Shown here piece by piece: positions 16,404 through 23,586 of a stretch of 24,550 nucleotides of DNA. The position numbers and the translations under genes were made by a program. Position 1 is the stretch's first letter, and each line of letters opens with the position of its first letter. Source of the stretch: an uncultured Alistipes sp. (GTDB taxonomy: Bacteria; Bacteroidota; Bacteroidia; Bacteroidales; Rikenellaceae); contig UQNV01000034.1 of NCBI GenBank assembly GCA_900542505.1, forward strand, positions 1 to 24,550. The letters run 5' to 3'. The notes beneath the pieces were generated by a model. The model searched no databases. It was not told where the DNA came from and worked only from the letters and a program-made list of their open reading frames with translations.

Positions 16404-16434
16404 CAAATATAATATATAAATTTTGCACGGCAAA
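16404..16434 (-). promoter_or_regulatory. Bacteroidetes promoter for the large lipoprotein
   Basis: On the minus strand a -33 TTTG (16434-16431) is followed, after 19 bp, by a -7 TATATTTG (16411-16404), a full consensus match. The start would be near 16398, giving a leader of about 185 nt before the ATG at 16212. Confidence 0.8.
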
Positions 16435-16457
16435 ACTTTTTATCCGATTTTTTGAAA

Positions 16458-16676
16458 ATGGCACTCGATTATCAAGAGGAGGTAGCCTATATCTCCAATA
16501 GAATCAGACAATTACGCAAGGAAAAACATCTGACCGTCCAGGAACTTGCCTATCGCTGCGATATGGAACGCTCGAACATGAGCCGCATCGAGGCGGGGCG
16601 GACCAACCTGACCGTAAAGACGATGTGTATCATCTGCAATGCACTCTGTGTGAATCTGCGCGATTTAATCCGCTAA
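16458..16676 (+). CDS. Small XRE-type HTH regulator
   Basis: The 72-residue protein is little more than one Cro/C1-type helix-turn-helix domain. Helix 1 begins YISNRIRQLRKEK, helices 2-3 read LTVQELAYRCDMERSNMSRIEAG, and the domain closes with TMCIICNALCVNLRDLIR. No ligand or oligomerisation domain is present, so it probably binds DNA as a dimer through short sites. The ATG at 16458 is used; an in-frame TTG two codons upstream is less likely. It is divergent from the large lipoprotein gene, and the gap holds a 16-bp palindrome. No toxin partner is adjacent, so a toxin-antitoxin role is not supported. Its own promoter is not clear: TAAATTTTG (16417-16425) has one base too many between TA and TTTG. 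Confidence 0.85.
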   Translation: MALDYQEEVAYISNRIRQLRKEKHLTVQELAYRCDMERSNMSRIEAGRTNLTVKTMCIICNALCVNLRDLIR

Positions 16677-16685
16677 GCAATATAC

Positions 16686-16699
16686 CTTATTATAATAAG
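16686..16699. other. 14-bp AT-rich palindrome after the XRE gene
   Basis: CTTATTATAATAAG is a perfect palindrome starting 9 bp after the XRE stop codon. It has no loop and no T-run, so it is not a typical terminator. It could be a second protein-binding site. Confidence 0.4.
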
Positions 16700-16843
16700 T
16701 GACCCGTTGCGGGGAACGAAATAGCGGTTTATCTTGCCGGGGCTACCACGAGGGTCCCTTTTTTTTATGCTTTTTGCGACCATGGTTCCGCCGGGCCTTC
16801 GCCTTCGGCGCAAAGATGCGTCGTCGGAGTTTCGCACCCGGAA

Positions 16844-16875
16844 TTTGGCGCTTCGCGCGGCAAACGTTATCTTTG
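16844..16875 (+). promoter_or_regulatory. Bacteroidetes promoter for the cvpA-rsgA-trmH operon
   Basis: A -33 TTTG (16844-16847) and a -7 TATCTTTG (16868-16875) are spaced by 20 bp. The ATG of the CvpA-like gene follows 24 bp after the -7 box. Confidence 0.8.
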
Positions 16876-16899
16876 TCGGAGAATCGAAACGATTGACCG

Positions 16900-17424
16900 A
16901 TGAATGCAATAGACCTGGTGGTATGCCTCATGCTGCTGCTGGCCGTCTGGCACGGCTGGCGGCAGGGATTCATCGTGCAGGTGTGCTCGCTGGCCGGAAT
17001 TGTAGCCGGCATCTGGCTCGCCTCGCGCTACGGGGCCGACGTCGGCGGCTGGCTCCGCCTCGACGAGGAGTTCGCCGCCGCAGGGGGCTTCATCGCCCTC
17101 TTCGTGGTGGTCGTCATTGCGGTGGCCATCGTGGCCCGACTGCTGCGGGGCGTATTCCGCTTCGCCGGGCTGGGTGTGGCCGACGTGCTGCTGGGCATCG
17201 TGGTCTCGCTGGCCAAATGCCTCGTGGTGCTCGGCGTGCTCTTTGCGGCCTTCGAGCGAATCAATGCGCACTATGACCTGGTCGATGGGAAAACCATCGA
17301 CGAATCAATCAGTTATAAACCCGTCATGCACCTCTCCGATGCCCTCTTCCCCTTTATGGAACGGGCCCTGGGCGAGGTGTCGGCGACAATGCTCGGCGAG
17401 GATGGAGACAACGTGGCAGAGTGA
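16900..17424 (+). CDS. CvpA-family membrane protein
   Basis: This 174-residue inner-membrane protein matches CvpA (colicin V production) by length and layout. The N-terminus MNAIDLVVCLMLLLAVWHGWRQGFI is the typical opening, with the GWRxGF element after TM1. Four hydrophobic segments are visible at about 3-19, 24-42, 60-82 and 95-120, followed by a polar C-terminal tail from about 122 on. CvpA proteins act in envelope homeostasis, but the biochemical role is not settled. It is the first gene of a compact operon with rsgA, trmH and an aminotransferase; rsgA starts 10 bp after its stop. Confidence 0.87.
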   Translation: MNAIDLVVCLMLLLAVWHGWRQGFIVQVCSLAGIVAGIWLASRYGADVGGWLRLDEEFAAAGGFIALFVVVVIAVAIVARLLRGVFRFAGLGVADVLLGIVVSLAKCLVVLGVLFAAFERINAHYDLVDGKTIDESISYKPVMHLSDALFPFMERALGEVSATMLGEDGDNVAE

Positions 17425-17434
17425 ACGGCGGGGC

Positions 17435-18334
17435 ATGGTGGTCCGTGCCACGGGCAGCTGGTATGAGGTGACGAGCGACGGTCGGACGTTCCGCTGCCGC
17501 ATCCGCGGCCGGCTGCGTCTGAAGGGCGTCCGTTCGACCAACCCCGTGGTGGTGGGCGACGTGGTGTGCTTCGAGGAGGGCGAGGAGGGCGAAGGAACCA
17601 TCTTCGCCATCGAGCCGCGCCGCAACTACATCATCCGCCGCGCGTCGAACCTCTCGAAGGAGTCGCACATCATTGCGGCCAACGTCGACCAGGCGCTGCT
17701 GGTGGTGACGCTCGCCGAGCCGGTGACGGCCCCCGAGTTCGTCGACCGCTTCCTGGTGACGTGCGAAGCCTACAAGGTCCCCGTCACGCTGCTGCTGGCC
17801 AAACGCGACCTGCAGTCGGACGAGGCGGTGGCCGCCTTCCGTGCGGTCTACGAGGCGGCGGGATACCCTGTGCTGGAGGTCTCGGCGCTCGAAGGGCGGG
17901 GCGTGGCGGAGGTCCGCGCGCTGCTGGCCGGCCGCACGACCCTCATCTCGGGCAACTCGGGAGTCGGCAAGTCGACCCTCGTGCAGGCCATCGACCCCAC
18001 GCTCGACATCCGTACGGGCGAAATCTCCGAGAGCCACCACAAGGGGCGCCACACGACCACCTTCTCGACGATGTATCCGCTCGGCGACGGGGGCTGGCTC
18101 ATCGACACGCCGGGCATCAAGGGCTTCGGCCTCATCGACATCGACGACGCCGAACTGTGGCACTACTTTCCCGAGATGATGCGCCTGGCGCCCGGCTGCC
18201 GCTTCTACAACTGCACCCATACCCACGAGCCGGGATGTGCCGTCGTGGCGGCCGTCGAACGGGGCGAAGTGGCCTGGTCGCGCTACGAAAGCTACCTCAA
18301 AATCCTCGACGAAGATGACAAATACCGCAAATAG
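17435..18334 (+). CDS. rsgA: Ribosome small-subunit GTPase RsgA
   Basis: RsgA is a circularly permuted GTPase that checks late 30S maturation. The start at 17435 gives 299 residues and opens MVVRATGSWYEV, as in Bacteroidales homologues; an in-frame ATG at 17402 would overlap cvpA by 23 bp and add 11 residues. The OB fold covers about 1-70. G motifs occur in permuted order: G4 at 122-125 reads AKRD where NKxD is usual, G1 is GNSGVGKST (173-181), G2 lies in GRHTTT, and G3 is DTPG (from 224). The C-terminal zinc site is C255, C260, H262 and C268 in CRFYNCTHTHEPGC. The G4 Asn-to-Ala change is odd, but the rest is intact. Its 3' end overlaps trmH by 20 bp. Confidence 0.94.
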   Translation: MVVRATGSWYEVTSDGRTFRCRIRGRLRLKGVRSTNPVVVGDVVCFEEGEEGEGTIFAIEPRRNYIIRRASNLSKESHIIAANVDQALLVVTLAEPVTAPEFVDRFLVTCEAYKVPVTLLLAKRDLQSDEAVAAFRAVYEAAGYPVLEVSALEGRGVAEVRALLAGRTTLISGNSGVGKSTLVQAIDPTLDIRTGEISESHHKGRHTTTFSTMYPLGDGGWLIDTPGIKGFGLIDIDDAELWHYFPEMMRLAPGCRFYNCTHTHEPGCAVVAAVERGEVAWSRYESYLKILDEDDKYRK

Positions 18335-19001
18335 GGACGTGGCCTGGTACCGCGAGCGGATTGCGTGGCTGGCCGAATTCATGCTCCCCGAGCGCTACGA
18401 CGTGCTGCGGCGTACGGTCGCCATGCGTACGCGCTACATGACTATCCTGGCCGAGAATACCTTCCATCCGCAGAACGCCGCGGCGCTCATCCGCCACTGC
18501 GAGGCCTTCGGCCTGCAGCAGATGCATACGGTCGAGACCGTCTGCCGCTTCAACCCCAATGCCGCCATTGTGCGGGGCACCGACCGCTGGGTCGACATCC
18601 GCCGCCACCGCTCGACGGCCGAGGCCATCGCGGCGCTGCGCGGCGAGGGGTACCGCATCGTGGCGACGACGCCCCACCGCGAGGATACGACGCCCGAGTC
18701 GTTCGACGTCACGCGGGGCCGCTTCGCGCTGGTCTTCGGTACGGAGCATGCCGGCATCTCGGAGGAGGTGCTCTCCTCGGCAGACGAGTTCCTGCGCATC
18801 CCCATGTGCGGCATGGTCGAGAGTCTCAATGTCTCGGCCTCGGCCGCCATCCTCATCTACATGCTCTCGGAGCGGATGCGCCGCCAGGTCGAGGGGTGGA
18901 ACATGACCGCCGCCGAACAGGCTGCGACGCTCTACGGATGGATGTGCCGCAGCGTCAAGGATTCGGAGGAAATCCTCAGACGCAAATACGGAGAAGAATA
19001 G
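18315..19001 (+). CDS. trmH: SpoU/TrmH-family RNA 2'-O-methyltransferase
   Basis: The 228-residue protein is a SPOUT-fold methyltransferase close to E. coli TrmH (229 residues), which makes Gm18 in tRNA using SAM. Motif 1 is NAAALIRHCEAFGL near residues 54-67, and motif 2 is LVFGTEHAGI. Motif 3, the knotted SAM site, is IPMCGMVESLNVSASAAILIY. The N-terminal helical region and the C-terminal helix rich in Arg and Glu fit tRNA-binding extensions. The ATG at 18315 lies inside the last codons of rsgA, so the two genes are translationally coupled. Assignment to TrmH rather than another SpoU enzyme rests on length and motif spacing and is not certain. Confidence 0.87.
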   Translation: MTNTANRDVAWYRERIAWLAEFMLPERYDVLRRTVAMRTRYMTILAENTFHPQNAAALIRHCEAFGLQQMHTVETVCRFNPNAAIVRGTDRWVDIRRHRSTAEAIAALRGEGYRIVATTPHREDTTPESFDVTRGRFALVFGTEHAGISEEVLSSADEFLRIPMCGMVESLNVSASAAILIYMLSERMRRQVEGWNMTAAEQAATLYGWMCRSVKDSEEILRRKYGEE

Positions 19002-19007
19002 CAAAAC

Positions 19008-20207
19008 ATGAATACGATTCTGCGCAAACAGTTTCTGGCCCACGTGGGTCAGACTTCGCCTTCGCCCATGCTGGTGGAGGTCGAGCGGGCCGAAGGGAGC
19101 TTTTTCTACACGCCCGAGGGGCGCCGCTACTACGACCTGGTGGCGGGTGTCTCGGTGAGCAACGTGGGTCATGCCAACGCGGCGGTGGTACGCGCCGTGC
19201 AGGAGCAGGCGGCCCGCTACATGCATGTGATGGTCTACGGCGAGCTGGTCGAGGCGCCGCAGGTGCGCTACGCCGCGCGCATCGCCTCGCTGCTGCCCGG
19301 CGGACTCGAGAGCGTCTACTTCGTCAACTCGGGTGCCGAGGCGGTCGAGGGGGCTCTCAAGCTGGCCAAGCGCTTCACGGGACGCACCGAGCTCATCTCG
19401 ATGCGGCGCGCCTACCACGGCTCGACGCACGGCTCGATGAGCGTGATGGGCGCCCCCGAGGGCGAGGAGTGGAAGGGAGCCTTCCGCCCGCTGCTGCCCG
19501 ACGTGCAGGCCATCGAGTTCAACGACCCGGCGCAGCTCGACCGCATCACGCGCCGCACGGCCTGCGTGCTGGTCGAACCCGTGCAGGGCGAGGCCGGCGT
19601 GCGGGTGCCGCAGCCGGGCTACCTCGAGGCGCTGCGCCGCCGCTGCGACGAGGTGGGGGCGCTGCTCGTCTTCGACGAAATCCAGACCGGTCTGGGCCGT
19701 ACGGGTGAGCTCTTCGCCATGCAGAAGTACGGCGTGGTGCCCGACATCGTCTGCCTGGCCAAGGCCTTCGGCGGGGGGATGCCGCTGGGCGCCTTCGTCG
19801 CGCGCCACGAAATCATGGATACGCTGCAGTCGAATCCCGTGCTGGGGCACATCACCACCTTCGGCGGCCATCCGGTCTGCTGTGCGGCGGGCCTTGCGGC
19901 GCTGGAGTATCTGCTCGAACACCATGTAGTCGAGCAGGTCGAGGCGAAGGGCGCCCTCTACGAGGAGCTGCTGCAGGGCCATCCGGCCGTGCGTGAAATC
20001 CGCCGCAGCGGTCTGCTGCTGGCCGTCGAGCTGGGCTCCTCGGAGCGGTTGTACCGCATCATGGAGCTCTTCAAGGAGGCGGGCATCATGAGCGACTGGT
20101 TCCTCTTCTGCGACACGGCCTTCCGCATCTCGCCGCCGCTGACCATCTCCGAGGAGGAGGTGCGCGACAGCGCGCGCATCATCCTCGGGTGCCTCGACCG
20201 GCTCTGA
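19008..20207 (+). CDS. Class III PLP-dependent aminotransferase
   Basis: The 399-residue enzyme is a fold-type I, class III aminotransferase (acetylornithine/ornithine/4-aminobutyrate group). The PLP lysine is Lys252 in CLAKAFGGGMPLG. The cofactor-binding VNSGAEAVEGALKLA is near 106-120, and the class signature LLVFDEIQTGLGRTG precedes the lysine. The N-terminus QTSPSPMLVEVERAEG is typical of a Bacteroidetes subgroup usually labelled aspartate aminotransferase family. That subgroup is not clearly ArgD, and no arginine genes are nearby, so the substrate is left open. It starts 6 bp after trmH and is the last gene of the operon, which ends at the bidirectional terminator at 20282-20318. Confidence 0.9.
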   Translation: MNTILRKQFLAHVGQTSPSPMLVEVERAEGSFFYTPEGRRYYDLVAGVSVSNVGHANAAVVRAVQEQAARYMHVMVYGELVEAPQVRYAARIASLLPGGLESVYFVNSGAEAVEGALKLAKRFTGRTELISMRRAYHGSTHGSMSVMGAPEGEEWKGAFRPLLPDVQAIEFNDPAQLDRITRRTACVLVEPVQGEAGVRVPQPGYLEALRRRCDEVGALLVFDEIQTGLGRTGELFAMQKYGVVPDIVCLAKAFGGGMPLGAFVARHEIMDTLQSNPVLGHITTFGGHPVCCAAGLAALEYLLEHHVVEQVEAKGALYEELLQGHPAVREIRRSGLLLAVELGSSERLYRIMELFKEAGIMSDWFLFCDTAFRISPPLTISEEEVRDSARIILGCLDRL

Positions 20208-20281
20208 GTTGCGCAGCCCGGGAGTCTGCCCGCGAATGCCGGCGAGAGGCGGGGCTGCCTCCGCTGTCCGGCGCAAAAATC

Positions 20282-20318
20282 AAAGCCGCATCCCTGACCA
20301 TGTGGGGGATGCGGCTTT
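20282..20318. terminator. Bidirectional hairpin terminator
   Basis: AAAGCCGCATCCC (20282-20294) pairs perfectly with GGGATGCGGCTTT (20306-20318) around an 11-nt loop. The stem is flanked by A- and T-rich edges, with TTTTT (20316-20320) on the plus side. It separates the convergent aminotransferase (+) and glpF (-). Confidence 0.87.
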
Positions 20319-20341
20319 TTCCGTTGTGTGGGGCGGCCGGT

Positions 20342-21085
20342 TCAGCCGCAGATGTAGACGCAGTTGTAGAGCAGCGCGGCGGCCAGGGCGCCTACGATGG
20401 GCCCCAGCACGGGTACCCAGCTGTAGCTCCAGCCGCTCGGCCCCTTGCCGCGAATCGGCAGCAGGGCGTGGGCCAGGCGCGGCGGCAGGTCGCGTGCCGG
20501 ATTGATGGCGTAGCCCGTCGTGCCGCCCAGCGACATGCCGATGGCCATGATGAGCATCGTCACGGGCAGTGCGCCGAGGCTTCCCATTCCGATTTCGGGG
20601 GTGTTGGCCTCGTTGCCGATGGCCAGGATGACGAAGACCAGCAGGAAGGTGCCGACCATCTCGCAGAAGAGGTTGCGCGGACGGTTCATGATGGCGGGCA
20701 TCGTGCAGAAGACGCCCAGCTTTGTGGCGGGGTCGTCCGTGGCGTCGAAGTGGTCCTTGTAGTAGGCGTAGACGAGTACCGCGCCGCAGAAGCCGCCGGC
20801 AAGCTGCGCCACGACGTAGCCCGCCACGTGGGCCCAGGGGAAGAGCCCTGCCACGGCCATGCCGACCGTTACGGCCGGGTTGAGGTGGGCGCCCGAGTAG
20901 GGGCCCGCAATCAGTACGCCGCACATCACCGCAAGGCCCCAGGCCAGGGTGATGACCACCCAGCCGCCGCCCTGGCCTTTCGAGCGGTTCAGACAGGTCG
21001 AGGCGACCACGCCGTCGCCCAGCAGCACCAGCACCAGCGTGCCGATGAATTCGAAGATGCATTGGGTCAGAAAGTCGGGTGTCAT
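20342..21085 (-). CDS. glpF: Glycerol facilitator (aquaglyceroporin)
   Basis: The 247-residue MIP-family channel lets glycerol and related small polyols cross the inner membrane. Both half-helix motifs are present: NPA at 69-71 (SGAHLNPAVTVG) and NPA at 195-197 (GYAINPARDLPPR). The Asp right after the second NPA-Arg is typical of glycerol-conducting members rather than strict water channels. Six membrane helices can be placed. The ATG at 21085 lies 3 bp after the glpK stop, so the two are one operon and imported glycerol is trapped by phosphorylation. No glycerol-3-phosphate dehydrogenase gene is in the window. Confidence 0.93.
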   Translation of the reverse strand: MTPDFLTQCIFEFIGTLVLVLLGDGVVASTCLNRSKGQGGGWVVITLAWGLAVMCGVLIAGPYSGAHLNPAVTVGMAVAGLFPWAHVAGYVVAQLAGGFCGAVLVYAYYKDHFDATDDPATKLGVFCTMPAIMNRPRNLFCEMVGTFLLVFVILAIGNEANTPEIGMGSLGALPVTMLIMAIGMSLGGTTGYAINPARDLPPRLAHALLPIRGKGPSGWSYSWVPVLGPIVGALAAALLYNCVYICG

Positions 21086-21088
21086 GGC

Positions 21089-22594
21089 TTAGCGTTGTTT
21101 CGGTGATTCGTAATCGTGCAGTACGCGCCCTACGGCATCGTGCCACCCCTCGATGGCGTGTGCAATCTGTGCGCGGTCGGAGGTGGGCTCGAAGATACGC
21201 TCGGCATCCCATTGGCTGCGGATTTCGTCGAGGTCCTTCCAGTAGCCGACGGCCAGACCGGCCAGATAGGCCGCACCGAGGGCCGTGGTCTCGGTCACGC
21301 GGGGACGGATGACCCGCTCGCCGAGCAGGTCGGCCTGGAACTGCATGAGCAGGTTGTTGCGCGCGGCTCCGCCGTCGACCTTCAGCTCGCGCAGCGTGAT
21401 GCCGGCGTCGCGCTGCATGGCGTCGACGATGTCATAGGTCTGGTAGGCGATGCCTTCGAGCGCCGCGCGGGCGATGTGGGCTGCCGTCGTGCCGCGGCTG
21501 ATGCCGCTCACCGAGCCCCGTGCGTACTGGTCCCAGTAGGGTGCCGCAAGGCCCGTCAGCGCCGGTACGAAGTAGACGCCGCCCGTGTCGGGCACCGACG
21601 AGGCGAGCGTCTCGACCTCGGACGAGGAGCGGATGATGCCCAGCCCGTCGCGCAGCCACTGCACGACCGAACCGCCCACGAAGATGCTTCCCTCGAGGGC
21701 GTAGGTGACGCGGTCGCCGATTTTCCAGGCGATGGTCGTCAGCAGGTTGTTGGCCGAGACGATGGGCTTCTCGCCGCTGTTCATCAGCAGGAAGCAGCCC
21801 GTGCCGTAGGTGTTCTTCACTGCGCCCGGCTCGACGCAGAGCTGTCCGAAGAGGGCCGCCTGCTGGTCGCCCGCGATGCCGGCGATGGGCACCTTGTGGG
21901 CGAAGATGGTGGTCTTCGTCGTGCCGTATACCTCGCTCGACGAGCGTACGTCGGGCATCATCGAGCGCGGAATGCCGAAGAGCGCCAGCAGTTCGTCGTC
22001 CCAGTCGAGCGTGTGGATGTTGAAGAGCATCGTACGCGAGGCGTTGCTCACGTCGGTGACGTGCAGCTCGCCGCGCGTCAGGCGCCAGATGAGCCACGAG
22101 TCGACCGTGCCGAACATCAGCTTGCCCTTCTCGGCGCGGGCGCGTGCACCCGGCACGTTGTCGAGAATCCACTTGATTTTCGTGGCGCTGAAGTAGGCGT
22201 CGACAATCAGTCCCGTCCGCTCGCGGATGAACTCGGTGCGTCCCTCGGCTTTCAGCTGGTCGCAGTACTCCGAGGTGCGGCGGTCCTGCCAGACGATGGC
22301 GTTGTAGACGGGCTCCTCGGTTTCTGAGTCCCAGACGATGGTCGTCTCGCGCTGGTTGGTGATGCCGATGCCGGCGATGTTGAGTCCGTTGATGTCGATG
22401 GAGGCGATGGCTTCGGCGATGACCGAGGCCTGCGAGGCCCAGATTTCATGGGGATTGTGTTCGACCCATCCCGGTTTGGGGAAGTACTGGGGGAATTCGC
22501 GCTGGGCCATTGCGCGGATTTGGCCCTTGCGGTCGAATACGATGGCGCGCGAACTGCTCGTCCCCTGGTCGAGCGACAGGATGTATTGTTCCAT
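21089..22594 (-). CDS. glpK: Glycerol kinase
   Basis: The 501-residue protein is a full-length FGGY-family glycerol kinase converting glycerol and ATP to glycerol 3-phosphate. The N-terminal phosphate loop is [15 protein letters not shown] (7-21). Substrate-site segments WQDRRT and the long FGGY signature around [21 protein letters not shown] are intact. The C-terminal [21 protein letters not shown] is the second family signature. The start is the ATG at 22594; a longer reading to 22795 would add 67 residues before the conserved [11 protein letters not shown] and cover the promoter. glpF follows after 3 bp. E. coli GlpK is controlled by FBP and EIIA-Glc; nothing in this sequence says whether that holds here. 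Confidence 0.96.
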   Translation of the reverse strand: MEQYILSLDQGTSSSRAIVFDRKGQIRAMAQREFPQYFPKPGWVEHNPHEIWASQASVIAEAIASIDINGLNIAGIGITNQRETTIVWDSETEEPVYNAIVWQDRRTSEYCDQLKAEGRTEFIRERTGLIVDAYFSATKIKWILDNVPGARARAEKGKLMFGTVDSWLIWRLTRGELHVTDVSNASRTMLFNIHTLDWDDELLALFGIPRSMMPDVRSSSEVYGTTKTTIFAHKVPIAGIAGDQQAALFGQLCVEPGAVKNTYGTGCFLLMNSGEKPIVSANNLLTTIAWKIGDRVTYALEGSIFVGGSVVQWLRDGLGIIRSSSEVETLASSVPDTGGVYFVPALTGLAAPYWDQYARGSVSGISRGTTAAHIARAALEGIAYQTYDIVDAMQRDAGITLRELKVDGGAARNNLLMQFQADLLGERVIRPRVTETTALGAAYLAGLAVGYWKDLDEIRSQWDAERIFEPTSDRAQIAHAIEGWHDAVGRVLHDYESPKQR

Positions 22595-22678
22595 AAGGCG
22601 TAGGTTGTGGTTTTGTCGGTTCCTCGGTCCCTCGCCGCAAAGTGCCTTGCGGTCAGTGCCGATGATTGGGTTGCACTG

Positions 22679-22686
22679 CAAATATA
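22679..22686 (-). promoter_or_regulatory. -7 box for glpK-glpF
   Basis: Minus-strand TATATTTG lies about 84 bp upstream of the glpK ATG. A TTTC at 22707-22704, 17 bp away, may serve as a weak -33. Confidence 0.6.
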
Positions 22687-22768
22687 ATGAAAAAAGACGA
22701 TTCGAAACGAAAGTTATAAACTTTTTATTCGAAACATAATTCGGGATATCTCGAAATTGAAACGAAAT

Positions 22769-22793
22769 GCCCCGAAGCCGTCGGCTCCAGGGC
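22769..22793 (-). terminator. Hairpin terminator after the DUF1349 gene
   Basis: On the minus strand an 11-bp stem with two G-T wobbles (22793-22783 with 22779-22769) closes a 3-nt loop and is followed by ATTTCGTTTC. It lies 45 bp past the DUF1349 stop and ahead of the glpK promoter. Confidence 0.55.
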
Positions 22794-22838
22794 AATTATC
22801 GGGCCGGAAGGGGGTTCCGGCAGTCGCTGTCGGCGGGG

Positions 22839-23492
22839 TTACTCGGCGGCGTTGCGCTTGAGCCACTCCGTGCGGCGCAGGTCGGGCAGATGGTTCACCT
22901 TGAACTGCTCGAAGCGGACGCGGAATCCGTCGCCGTCGGGGCTGGCGGCCATCGGGCCCACCATCACCGGGGTGTTGTCCTGCAGCGGGGCGTTGCGCAT
23001 GAGCGTGTAGGTGCGGTCGTCGAACGAGTAGAAGATTTCGACGGCGTCGAGCCGGCGTACGGCCTTGAGCCAGATGAAGGGGACGGGCCGTTCGAGCGGA
23101 ATGACGCTCCAGTCGCTGGTCGTGTGGGTCACCACCGTGCTGAGGTTGTAGCGTCCGTCGACGAACTCGATGCCGGCCTTGATGTAGTTGCGGTGGTCGA
23201 TGCGCAGCATGAGTCCCGCCTGGTCGAAGCGTGCGGCGTATTCGCCCGAGATTTTGATTTTGGCCTCGAACTCGCCGCCGTAAGTGGCATAGTAGAAGGG
23301 GGCGTCGTCGACCGTGAAGCCGTAGTGCGAGATGCGCCAGTAGTCGGTGTGCGGGGTGACGCGGAAGGTGAGCGCGTCGCCCTCGATGTTCCACTCTTCG
23401 GGCTCGTTGAACCACTGCATCTTCTCCAGCGTCTGGGAGGTAGCCGCCTGCGCCGTGAGCAGGACAAGCAACATGAGAAAACTCTTTTTCAT
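22839..23492 (-). CDS. Secreted DUF1349 protein
   Basis: The 217-residue protein starts MKKSFLMLLVLLTAQAATSQ, a Sec signal ending near TSQ. The mature part matches DUF1349, a concanavalin A-like beta-sandwich: WFNEPEEWNIEGDALTF at the start, DYWRISHYGF, then YAARFDQAGLMLRID and YIKAGIEFVDG, and finally a VRFEQFKVNH strand. The fold is usually linked to carbohydrate binding or outer-surface roles, and no catalytic residues are established. The ATG at 23492 is chosen because a reading to 23684 would add 64 residues before the signal and run across the promoter. It is divergent from the LuxR-type regulator, and their -7 boxes form one shared palindrome. Confidence 0.88.
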   Translation of the reverse strand: MKKSFLMLLVLLTAQAATSQTLEKMQWFNEPEEWNIEGDALTFRVTPHTDYWRISHYGFTVDDAPFYYATYGGEFEAKIKISGEYAARFDQAGLMLRIDHRNYIKAGIEFVDGRYNLSTVVTHTTSDWSVIPLERPVPFIWLKAVRRLDAVEIFYSFDDRTYTLMRNAPLQDNTPVMVGPMAASPDGDGFRVRFEQFKVNHLPDLRRTEWLKRNAAE

Positions 23493-23515
23493 CTGTTTTT
23501 TTGCGTTAGTTTCGT

Positions 23516-23531
23516 TACCTTTGCAAAGGTA
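23516..23531. promoter_or_regulatory. Palindromic pair of divergent -7 boxes
   Basis: TACCTTTGCAAAGGTA is a perfect 16-bp palindrome made of two abutting TAnnTTTG boxes: TACCTTTG on the plus strand (23516-23523) for the LuxR-type gene and TACCTTTG on the minus strand (23531-23524) for the DUF1349 gene. Expected start sites lie near 23529 (+) and 23518 (-). A weak minus-strand -33 (ATTG at 23555-23552) is visible. Confidence 0.6.
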
Positions 23532-23586
23532 GTGCTCCCTGCGCCGGGACGCAATACTGAGGATTAACCATTTTTTTGCCCGAATC

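Noticed and set aside
16458..16676. Toxin-antitoxin module around the XRE gene
   Set aside because: No small toxin-like gene lies next to it on either strand; the neighbours are a lipoprotein and cvpA with its own promoter.
18297..20276. 659-codon minus-strand frame across trmH and the aminotransferase
   Set aside because: Both plus-strand genes carry clear family motifs; the antisense frame does not.
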